A stretch of 64,000 nucleotides of DNA from UBA7446 sp049596455 (GTDB taxonomy: Bacteria; Bacteroidota; Bacteroidia; Flavobacteriales; Flavobacteriaceae), in the NCBI GenBank assembly GCA_049596455.1, contig JBMYLP010000007.1:1-64000 (forward strand). The letters run 5' to 3'. Shown here piece after piece: positions 23,907 through 31,624 of the stretch (positions are counted from its first letter, which is position 1; every line of letters starts with the position of its first letter). A model generated the notes under the pieces. That model did not search any database and was not told the DNA's origin. It saw only the letters and a program-made list of their open reading frames with translations. The translations under genes were made by a program, and so were the position numbers.

Positions 23907-25709
23907 TTAAAAACAATAAGTATTTTCAGCAGCTAGTTTTTCCGCCACTTTATTTCGCAGTGCAATTACGTTTGGATATTCCACATACTTGGTATAACGC
24001 TTAAGCCCCATCAGCAATGCTTTTTGCTCGTCGCCTTCGGCAAATCCAAGAATGGCTTCACGCCCTTTGGCAGTGATTTTTTCTGTGGCCTCAAACAAAT
24101 ACAACTGACTTAGTGCCACTTGATATTCTTGCGCCTCAAGTCCGTAGGTATCCACGTTTTTCTCTGCCCGTAACAGTGCAGATTCTGCCATATAAATCTC
24201 TATCAAAATATCGGCAACCGCCAATAGTAATTGTTGGTGGTGTTCTAGTTCAGTACCGTATTTCTGTACACCTGCGCCCGCAATCATCAAAAACACTTTT
24301 TTAAGATTTTTAAGCACATGCTTTTCTTGGCTCAATGGCTTTGAAAAGTCTGGAATAGCAAAATCAGGGATACCCAATAATTCCTCGCCCACAGCCGTAG
24401 CAGGTCCAATCAAATCCAATTGTCCTTTCATGGCTTTTTTAATTAACATACCTACGCTAAGTATTCGGTTTATTTCGTTTGTTCCTTCGTAAATACGAGC
24501 AATCCGTGCATCGCGCCAAGCGGTTTCCATTGGCGCATCTGCAGAAAAGCCCATACCTCCAAAAATCTGAACGCCCTCATCTGCAGTGTTTTGCATATCC
24601 TCAGAACAAGCCACTTTCAAAATAGAACATTCAATCACGTATTCTTCCACGCCTTTTAACTCCGCCTCTTGGTGGCTGTTTCCGGCAGCTTTGCGTAGGG
24701 CAATACGGTCTTCAATATCTTTTGCCGCACGGTAACATGCCGATTCACCCGCATAAAGGCTCGTTGCCATAGCGGCTAATTTTTGCTTAATGGCACCAAA
24801 CTCTGCAATTGGGGTTTTAAACTGCACACGCTGGGTGGCATATGAGACAGATTCATTTAGGGTGCGACGTTGCCCGTCAAGTGTAGCTACCGCCAACTTG
24901 ATACGCCCTATGTTTAGGGCGTTCATGGCAATTTTAAAGCCATTACCACGCTCCGAAAGCATATTTTCTACTGGCACTTTGGTGTCGCTAAAAAAGACCT
25001 GTCGGGTAGAGGAGGCGTGGATACCAAGCTTTTTTTCTTCATCACCCATGCTAATACCGTTTTCAGGGTCGTTGGGTACAATAAATCCTGTAATGTTCTT
25101 ATCGTCCTCTATGCGAGCAAAGACAATCATCAAATCGGCGTAGCCTGCATTTGAAATCCATATTTTTTGCCCCGAAATAAGGTAGTGTGAACCGTCTTCC
25201 GAAAGCACGGCTTTGGTTTTACCACTATTAGCATCCGAACCTGCAGTTGGCTCGGTCAAGCAATAGCAACCAATCCACTCGCCCGAAGCTAATTTGGGTA
25301 CGTATTTTTTCTTTTGCTCTTCGTTTCCATAAAGCACAATGGGCATGGTGCCTATCCCTGTATGCGCACCAAAAGCTGTAGACAACGACCCCGATGCACC
25401 AGAAATATATTCGCACACTAACATGGTATCCACAAAGCCCATTCCCAATCCACCGTAAGCCTCTGGAACACTCACACCCAAAAAGCCCATTTCACCAATT
25501 TTACGCATGAGCTCAAAGGTGTAATCGTAATCTTTGCTTTCAAAGCGTTCACGAGCAGGCCATACATCCCGATCAACAAATTCTTGAATGGCTTCGCGCA
25601 TCATGCGCTGCTCTTCGTTAAATTCCTCAGGGGTAAACACATCTGCAGCTTGCGTTTCCTGCAAGATAAATGCGCCTCCACGAGTCAGTTTTCGTTCTAC
25701 TGTTTCCAT
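23907..25709 (-). CDS. fadE: Acyl-CoA dehydrogenase
   Basis: A flavoprotein carrying out the first oxidation of acyl-CoA beta-oxidation. The 600 residues have the N-terminal helical domain, FAD/substrate motif CYCLTEPTAGSDAN (about 150-163), the C-terminal domain with GGMGFSADAPMETAWRDARIARIYEGTNEINR (about 378-410), and a C-terminal extension of about 130 residues typical of long bacterial enzymes. It is the last gene of a four-gene minus-strand unit, 10 bases after the thiolase gene and ended by a terminator. Gene symbol is by function. Confidence 0.93.
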   Translation of the reverse strand: METVERKLTRGGAFILQETQAADVFTPEEFNEEQRMMREAIQEFVDRDVWPARERFESKDYDYTFELMRKIGEMGFLGVSVPEAYGGLGMGFVDTMLVCEYISGASGSLSTAFGAHTGIGTMPIVLYGNEEQKKKYVPKLASGEWIGCYCLTEPTAGSDANSGKTKAVLSEDGSHYLISGQKIWISNAGYADLMIVFARIEDDKNITGFIVPNDPENGISMGDEEKKLGIHASSTRQVFFSDTKVPVENMLSERGNGFKIAMNALNIGRIKLAVATLDGQRRTLNESVSYATQRVQFKTPIAEFGAIKQKLAAMATSLYAGESACYRAAKDIEDRIALRKAAGNSHQEAELKGVEEYVIECSILKVACSEDMQNTADEGVQIFGGMGFSADAPMETAWRDARIARIYEGTNEINRILSVGMLIKKAMKGQLDLIGPATAVGEELLGIPDFAIPDFSKPLSQEKHVLKNLKKVFLMIAGAGVQKYGTELEHHQQLLLAVADILIEIYMAESALLRAEKNVDTYGLEAQEYQVALSQLYLFEATEKITAKGREAILGFAEGDEQKALLMGLKRYTKYVEYPNVIALRNKVAEKLAAENTYCF

Positions 25710-25719
25710 AATTTAAAGT

Positions 25720-26898
25720 TTAAATTCGTTCAAAAATTCCTGCTGCACCTTGCCCAGTACCCACGCACATGGTTACCATGCCGTATTTGTTTTTTCTCTT
25801 TTTCATTTCGTCAAAAAGCTGTACCGAAAGCTTAGCCCCAGTACACCCAAGTGGGTGTCCAAGTGCAATGGCACCGCCATTTACGTTTATGATATCGGGA
25901 TTTAACCCCAACGTCCGTATAACGGCTAATGACTGCGAGGCAAAGGCTTCGTTTAGTTCAATTAATTCTATATCTTCTTGCTTCATTCCAGCTTGTTTGA
26001 GCGCTTTTGGAATGGCTGCTACAGGTCCAATACCCATAATGCGAGGCGGAACTCCTGCAGCGGCATAACTAACCATTCGGGCAATGGGTGTCACGCCTAA
26101 CTCCTTCACCATGTCCTCGCTCATCACTAGTACCATGGCAGCGCCATCGCTTGTTTGTGAGGCATTTCCTGCCGTAACCGAACCTCCGTTGGCAAACACA
26201 GGGCGCAGTTTTGCTAGTTTTTCTAGGGCGGTATCAGCACGCGGACCTTCATCGGTGTCTACCACGTAACTCCGTGTTTTTTTGGTGTTACCCTCTAAAT
26301 AGGTTTCCTCAATATGGATGGGAACAATTTGCTCTTTAAAAGCCCCATTTTCAATGGCGGCAAGTGCTTTTTGATGCGATGCGTATGAAAATGCGTCTTG
26401 GTCTTCTCTTGAGATATTGTATTCTTTAGCTACGGCTTCGGCAGTAAGTCCCATACCCCAATAATAGTCCTCGTTCCCTTTTTTTACCACATCATAATCG
26501 GGTACAGGTTTATATCCACCAAACGGAATATAGCTCATGCTTTCAGAACCACCTGCAATGATGCAGTCTGCCATTCCCGATTGGATTTTGGCGGTTGCCA
26601 TGGCAATGGTTTCCAGTCCCGATGCGCAGTAACGGTTTACGGTTACACCCGGAACTTCATCGGTTTCCAATCCCATAAGAGAAATCAGTCGAGCCATATT
26701 TAACCCTTGTTCAGCTTCAGGCATGGCATTTCCAACAATCACATCGTCGATGCGCTTTTTATCTAATTCTGGGATAGCATTCATCAAATGCGCAACCGTT
26801 TCGGCTGCGAGTTCATCGGGGCGCTTAAAGCGGAAAAGTCCCCGAGGTGCTTTTCCAACGGCGGTGCGATAGGCACGAACAATATAAGCTGTTTTCAT
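25720..26898 (-). CDS. fadI: Acetyl-CoA acyltransferase (thiolase)
   Basis: Thiolase performs the last, acetyl-CoA-releasing step of beta-oxidation. The protein has 392 residues from ATG 26898; the longer reading upstream would run into the preceding gene and lacks homology. Cys91 in NRYCASGLE is the acylated residue. The C-terminal GGAIALGHPLGCTGA and MCVGTGQGAAGIFER supply the catalytic His and second Cys. It is two bases after the dehydrogenase/hydratase gene. It could equally be called fadA by homology. Confidence 0.93.
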   Translation of the reverse strand: MKTAYIVRAYRTAVGKAPRGLFRFKRPDELAAETVAHLMNAIPELDKKRIDDVIVGNAMPEAEQGLNMARLISLMGLETDEVPGVTVNRYCASGLETIAMATAKIQSGMADCIIAGGSESMSYIPFGGYKPVPDYDVVKKGNEDYYWGMGLTAEAVAKEYNISREDQDAFSYASHQKALAAIENGAFKEQIVPIHIEETYLEGNTKKTRSYVVDTDEGPRADTALEKLAKLRPVFANGGSVTAGNASQTSDGAAMVLVMSEDMVKELGVTPIARMVSYAAAGVPPRIMGIGPVAAIPKALKQAGMKQEDIELIELNEAFASQSLAVIRTLGLNPDIINVNGGAIALGHPLGCTGAKLSVQLFDEMKKRKNKYGMVTMCVGTGQGAAGIFERI

Positions 26899-26900
26899 AG

Positions 26901-29303
26901 TTAATTTCGTAAAGGTTTTCCTGTTTTTAGCATATGTTGTATGCGTTCCAATGTTTTTCGTTCGGCACAAAGCGACAAAAACGCCTCACGCTCAATTTCC
27001 AATAAATAGCGTTCGCTGACCTTTGTGGCTTGCGACAAATCGCCACCCGCCATGACGTATGCCAGTTTGTTGGCAATTTTTTGGTCGTATTCAGAAATGT
27101 AATGTCCTGCTTCCATGCTATCTGTTCCTACCAAAAACATGCCTAAAGCCTGTTTTCCAAGAACTTTAATATCTGTACGTTGTTGTGGTTTTGTGTATCC
27201 ACGCTGTGCCATCAATAGGGCTTCCTGTTTGGCAATACTGAGTTGTCGTTTGCTATCTACCACCACCGTGTCTTTTCCTTTTTGAAGTACGCCAAAATCA
27301 AACGCCTCGTAACCTGAAGTAGCCACTTTTGCCATACCAATAGCAAGGAAATATTCTTGTAGTACGTTTAGCTCAACATCATTTTTGCGGAAGGTGTCTG
27401 CAGCGCGAAGGGTCATTTCTTTGGAGCCACCACCACCAGGAATTACCCCGACGCCAAACTCTACTAACCCAATATAGGTTTCTGCCGCAGCAACAACCTT
27501 ATCGGCGTGCATGGAGAGTTCACAGCCCCCACCAAGGGTAAGCCCGTGTGGTGCAGCCACCGTAGGAATACTGGAATAGCGCATGCGCATCATGGTATCT
27601 TGGAAGTATTTAATAGCCATGTTAAGCTCATCGTACTCTTGCTCAACCGCCATCATAAAAATCATACCCAAATTGGCACCAGCAGAAAAATTGGCTCCGT
27701 TGTTACCCACCACAACGCCTTCGTAGCCTTCTTCTGCCAAATCAATACCTTTATTGATGCCTTGTAATACGCCAGCGCCAATGGTGTTCATTTTGGAGTG
27801 AAATTCGATATTCAAAATACCATCGCCAATGTTAATAACCGAACAATCTTTGTTTTGCCAAATGGTTTTATTCTCGCGGACATTATCCAAAATAATAAAA
27901 GCATCCTGTCCAGGAATCGGAACAAATTCCGCTTTGCTGATATTGTAATAGTGTTTTTTGTTTTCTTTGAGTTGATAAAATCCATCTGCTTTGGTAGCAA
28001 GTGTTTCAATCCAAGGTGCTACGGGTTGTCCAGCTTCCTTAATTAATTCAATTCCTGTTGCCAACCCAACAGCATCCCACAACTCAAATGGTCCGTGTTC
28101 CCAACCAAAACCAGCTTTCATGGCTTCGTCAATATGGTACAATTCATCTGCAATCTCAGGAATTCTAAATTGTACATAGGCAAAAGTTTCGCCAAGTACC
28201 TGTCTGTAAAATGTTGCGGCTTTGTCTTTGCCTTTGACTAAAACAGGGAAGCGTTCTGAAACGCTATCAATGGGTTTTGTTTTTTCTAGCGTAGCAAAAG
28301 ATACTTTTTTCTTAGCTCGATAGGTCATGGTATTTAAGTCCAACACCTGAATTTCAGACTTCCCATCTTTGGTGGTTACTTTTTTATAAAATCCTTGTCC
28401 AGATTTACTCCCCAACCACTTTTCATCCATCATTTTTTGGATAAAGTCTGGCAATACAAAAATAGCTCGCCGCTCATCGTCTGGGCAGTTTTCATGAAGT
28501 CCGTTGGCAACATGAACAAGCGTGTCAAGTCCAACAACATCAACGGTTCTGAAAGTAGCCGATTTTGGACGTCCCATCACAGGGCCAGTGAGTTTGTCCA
28601 CTTCCTCTACCGTGAGTTCCATTGTTTTCATTTGATGAAACAGACTTTGAATGCAAAAAATCCCCACTCTGTTTCCAATAAATGCAGGCGTGTCTTTAGC
28701 CAACACCGCAGATTTTCCTAAAAATCGACTGCCGTAGTCCATCAGAAAATCCACGACTTCGGGTTTGCAGTTTGGTCCTGGGATTACTTCAAAAAGTTTT
28801 AAATAGCGCGGTGGATTAAAAAAGTGTGTTACCGTAAAGTGTTGTTGAAAATCTGCTGACCTTCCTTCGTTCATATACTTTATTGGAATTCCCGAGGTAT
28901 TTGAGCTTACTAGTGTTCCAGGTGTTCGGAATTTTTCCACTTGCTCGAATACAATTTTTTTGATGTCTAATCGCTCCACGACTACTTCAATAATCCAATC
29001 TACATCTGCAATTTTGGACATATCGTCCTCAAAATTTCCTGTTTTGATGCGGTCACTAAAAGACGCGTGATACAAAGGTGCTGGTTTGCTTTTTACTGCT
29101 TTGGTAAGGTTTTCGTTCACTATACGATTGCGCACTTTTGGATGTGAAGTGTCCATGCCTTTAGCTTTTTCAGCATCGTTCGGCTCTTTGGGCACAATAT
29201 CCAACAGCAGTACTTCAGCTCCGATATTGGCAAAATGGCAAGCAATACCCGCCCCCATGATACCAGAGCCTAAAACCGCTACTTTATGTATTCTTCTTTT
29301 CAT
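26901..29303 (-). CDS. Fused 3-hydroxyacyl-CoA dehydrogenase/enoyl-CoA hydratase
   Basis: An 800-residue bifunctional enzyme of beta-oxidation. The NAD-binding dehydrogenase comes first (GSGIMGAGIACHFA, residues 12-25; then FFNPPRYLKLFEVIPG), and the crotonase-type hydratase is C-terminal (GANFSAGANLG, GGGCELSMHADKVVAA, and EFGVGVIPGGGGSKEM, about 540-625). This order is the reverse of enterobacterial FadB and FadJ. It overlaps the MarR gene by four bases (ATGA) and leads into the thiolase gene. Confidence 0.94.
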   Translation of the reverse strand: MKRRIHKVAVLGSGIMGAGIACHFANIGAEVLLLDIVPKEPNDAEKAKGMDTSHPKVRNRIVNENLTKAVKSKPAPLYHASFSDRIKTGNFEDDMSKIADVDWIIEVVVERLDIKKIVFEQVEKFRTPGTLVSSNTSGIPIKYMNEGRSADFQQHFTVTHFFNPPRYLKLFEVIPGPNCKPEVVDFLMDYGSRFLGKSAVLAKDTPAFIGNRVGIFCIQSLFHQMKTMELTVEEVDKLTGPVMGRPKSATFRTVDVVGLDTLVHVANGLHENCPDDERRAIFVLPDFIQKMMDEKWLGSKSGQGFYKKVTTKDGKSEIQVLDLNTMTYRAKKKVSFATLEKTKPIDSVSERFPVLVKGKDKAATFYRQVLGETFAYVQFRIPEIADELYHIDEAMKAGFGWEHGPFELWDAVGLATGIELIKEAGQPVAPWIETLATKADGFYQLKENKKHYYNISKAEFVPIPGQDAFIILDNVRENKTIWQNKDCSVINIGDGILNIEFHSKMNTIGAGVLQGINKGIDLAEEGYEGVVVGNNGANFSAGANLGMIFMMAVEQEYDELNMAIKYFQDTMMRMRYSSIPTVAAPHGLTLGGGCELSMHADKVVAAAETYIGLVEFGVGVIPGGGGSKEMTLRAADTFRKNDVELNVLQEYFLAIGMAKVATSGYEAFDFGVLQKGKDTVVVDSKRQLSIAKQEALLMAQRGYTKPQQRTDIKVLGKQALGMFLVGTDSMEAGHYISEYDQKIANKLAYVMAGGDLSQATKVSERYLLEIEREAFLSLCAERKTLERIQHMLKTGKPLRN

Positions 29304-29749
29304 TTGTCATAAATATTTTTGGATTGGATGAGTTCAATAATGGTTTCAGAAACTTCTCGAAAAACCTCAAGTTTTTTTTCACCAACACGTTCTTCAATTT
29401 GTTTGTTAAATTGGAGTACAAGCGATTTTGAAAAATCTCTTTTTTCTAAACCAAGGGGTGTTAACTTAAGCAACACACTGCGCCCATCGTCTGGATTTGG
29501 CACACGTTCAATAAGGCCTTTTTCTTCCAGTGTCTTTAGGGTTCGTGAAAGACTTGTAGCTTCCATGCCCATTTTGGGTGCAATGGCAGTTGAAGGAGTT
29601 CCGTGAACCGGGTCAATAGAAAGCAACGCCAAACCAGAAGCCATAGTGGTATCGTGTTTGGATGCTTCCTCGTTGTACATTTTGGCAATGGTCTGCCAGG
29701 TTGCCCGATAGAGTGCATCAATGGTTGGGTACGAAGTGGTTACTTGCAT
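29300..29749 (-). CDS. MarR-family transcriptional regulator
   Basis: A 149-residue winged-helix regulator and first gene of the beta-oxidation operon. The recognition region is APKMGMEATSLSRTLKTLEEKGLIERVPNPDDGRSVLLKLTPLG, the MarR signature with the wing. I chose ATG 29749 (MQVTTSYPT). The alternative start 10 codons upstream would sit over the promoter and the operator-like palindrome at 29764-29793. It likely represses its own operon and may sense acyl-CoA; this is inferred from location, not shown. Confidence 0.9.
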   Translation of the reverse strand: MQVTTSYPTIDALYRATWQTIAKMYNEEASKHDTTMASGLALLSIDPVHGTPSTAIAPKMGMEATSLSRTLKTLEEKGLIERVPNPDDGRSVLLKLTPLGLEKRDFSKSLVLQFNKQIEERVGEKKLEVFREVSETIIELIQSKNIYDK

Positions 29750-29753
29750 ACTC

Positions 29754-29761
29754 CAAACATA
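29754..29761 (-). promoter_or_regulatory. -7 element of the MarR/fad operon
   Basis: On the minus strand it reads TATGTTTG, a perfect TAnnTTTG, ending four bases from the ATG at 29749: a probable leaderless promoter. The -33 region is occupied by the palindrome 29764-29793 and shows no TTG. Confidence 0.6.
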
Positions 29762-29763
29762 CA

Positions 29764-29793
29764 AAAAAATACTATGCACGCATAGTATTTTTT
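29764..29793. promoter_or_regulatory. Perfect 14-bp inverted repeat: operator and possible terminator
   Basis: AAAAAATACTATGC and GCATAGTATTTTTT are perfect mirror complements around a 2-base centre (AC). It sits two bases upstream of the MarR -7 element, where a repressor would block RNA polymerase, and its outer end overlaps the stop codon of the upstream acyl-CoA ligase gene. The core TACTATGCnnGCATAGTA has the size and symmetry of MarR-dimer operators. On the minus strand it also ends in a T run, so it may terminate the ligase mRNA. Confidence 0.65.
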
Positions 29794-31564
29794 ATAAATC
29801 GTAAATTGAATTAAAAAGTGCTTTGTATTTTTCTTTGATGCTTCTGCGCTTTAGTTTCATTGTTGGCGTTAGATGTCCATCCTCAACAGACCACACATCA
29901 GGAGTAACACGAATTTCTTTGATTTTTTCCCACTTCCCAAAGCGTTCGTTTATCTTATTAACTTCATCAAATATTTTTGTGCACACTTTTTCATTTTCGC
30001 TCCAAGACGCTCCTTTTGCTAACGTAATTCCTTTTTTTGCTGCCCATGATTCAACAACTTCAAAATTAGGTTGAATGAGTGCAGCTGGAAACTTTTGCCC
30101 TTCGCCAACAACCATAATTTGATCAATAAAAACCGACTGTTTCATGGCATTTTCAATTACCTGAGGAGCAATATATTTTCCACCAGAAGTTTTGAACATT
30201 TCTTTTTTGCGGTCGGTGATTTTTAAAAATCCGTCTTCATCAATTACGCCAATATCTCCCGTATGGAAATAGCCATTTTTGAGTACCTCGTCGGTTTTTT
30301 CTTTGTCTTTGTAATACCCCAACATGACGTTTGGACCTTTGCATAAAATTTCTCCGTCTTCGGCAATTTTAACAGTAACACCACTGATAACAGGACCAAC
30401 TGACCCAATGCGCATTTGCCCATTTCGAAGATCATTTACAGAAATTACAGGAGAGGTTTCAGTAAGACCATAGCCTTCGGCAACGGTCATTCCCGCTGCG
30501 GTAAACACCCGTGCCAATCTAGGTTGTAAAGCAGCACTTCCCGAGGCAATTAATTCTAATTTTCCGCCTAACGCCTCTTTCCATTTACTAAAAATAAGCT
30601 TTCGAGCAAGTTTAAGTTGCATCTCGTACCACCATCCGTTTTGTCCGTATGGCTCATATCGAAGTCCCAAACCTACTGCCCAGTAGAATAGTTTTTGTTT
30701 GATACCCGAAAGTTCAGCGCCCCGCGCATAAATTTTATCGTATAGTTTTTCTAAAAGACGTGGTACAGCAGTCATCACAATAGGTTTCACTTCTTTGAGG
30801 TTATCTCCTATGGTTTCGAGCGACTCTGCAAAATAAATCCGTGTTCCAGAATAGACATATAAGTATAAAAGCATGCGCTCATAAATGTGACAGAGTGGTA
30901 AAAAACTCAACGCTTTTGCCTCGCCGTAAGTTAGCGGAAGGCGCTCTTGACTTGCAATAACATTACTTACAATATTGTTGTGACTCAGCATCACACCTTT
31001 AGGTTTTCCTGTAGTACCCGAAGTGTAAATAATGGTTGCCAAGTCTTCGGACTTAATTGTAGTTTTTCGGGCTTCGATCTCTTTGGTTTGTGCTTTTGTT
31101 GGTTTTTTTGAAAGCAGCGATTCGAAATGATCACATCCTTTGATTTTGTCAAAGCTATACACGCCTTTGAGGTTAGGACACTGTGACTCAATGGCACGAA
31201 CTTTTTCCAATACTTCTTTGTCCGACACAAAACAATACGTTGCCTCTGCGTGGTTTAAAATATATGCATAGTCTTCAGATGAAATGGTGGGATATATGGG
31301 GATATTGATGGCACCAATTTGCGACATACCAAAATCGGCTAGCACCCATTCTGTGCGATTTGTAGAGGAAATCATAGCGATTTTATCACCCGCTGCAACA
31401 TCCAAATTCAACAATCCTGCGCTGCATCTGTCGCCTTGTTCTTTTATTTCTTCTGTTGAAAGACCAACCCATTTTCCTTTGACTTTAGAATTTACCGCAT
31501 GGTCTAGTGAGCGGTGTTCTGCCATTAAATCGATAAAATCAAAAAGCCGTTTTGGTGTTTTCAT
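29792..31564 (-). CDS. fadD: Long-chain fatty-acid--CoA ligase
   Basis: An AMP-forming acyl-CoA synthetase that activates fatty acids before beta-oxidation. The 590 residues contain the AMP-binding motif IIYTSGTTGKPKGVMLSH (about 176-193), YGLTETSPV, and DRKKEMFKTSGGKYIAP near the C-terminal domain. It is of the large FACS/FAA1-like subgroup, probably peripheral at the membrane. Its stop overlaps the palindrome that precedes the MarR/fad operon, which continues in the same direction. Gene symbol is by function. Confidence 0.93.
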   Translation of the reverse strand: MKTPKRLFDFIDLMAEHRSLDHAVNSKVKGKWVGLSTEEIKEQGDRCSAGLLNLDVAAGDKIAMISSTNRTEWVLADFGMSQIGAINIPIYPTISSEDYAYILNHAEATYCFVSDKEVLEKVRAIESQCPNLKGVYSFDKIKGCDHFESLLSKKPTKAQTKEIEARKTTIKSEDLATIIYTSGTTGKPKGVMLSHNNIVSNVIASQERLPLTYGEAKALSFLPLCHIYERMLLYLYVYSGTRIYFAESLETIGDNLKEVKPIVMTAVPRLLEKLYDKIYARGAELSGIKQKLFYWAVGLGLRYEPYGQNGWWYEMQLKLARKLIFSKWKEALGGKLELIASGSAALQPRLARVFTAAGMTVAEGYGLTETSPVISVNDLRNGQMRIGSVGPVISGVTVKIAEDGEILCKGPNVMLGYYKDKEKTDEVLKNGYFHTGDIGVIDEDGFLKITDRKKEMFKTSGGKYIAPQVIENAMKQSVFIDQIMVVGEGQKFPAALIQPNFEVVESWAAKKGITLAKGASWSENEKVCTKIFDEVNKINERFGKWEKIKEIRVTPDVWSVEDGHLTPTMKLKRRSIKEKYKALFNSIYDL

Positions 31565-31582
31565 ATACTAATTGTTTTGCTT

Positions 31583-31595
31583 TGACATCATGTCA
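31583..31595. repeat. TGACATCATGTCA palindrome upstream of fadD
   Basis: A 5-bp inverted repeat (TGACA/TGTCA) with a 3-base centre lies 19-31 bases upstream of the fadD ATG. Its position suits a transcription-factor site. It differs from the MarR palindrome at 29764-29793. No regulator can be assigned. Confidence 0.35.
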
Positions 31596-31624
31596 GTATT
31601 CAAAAAAACGATATTTTTTTGATT

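Noticed and set aside
26901..26970. Extended N-terminus for the thiolase (start at 26970)
   Set aside because: The extra 24 codons lie in the fused dehydrogenase/hydratase gene and have no thiolase homology. ATG 26898 matches the family.
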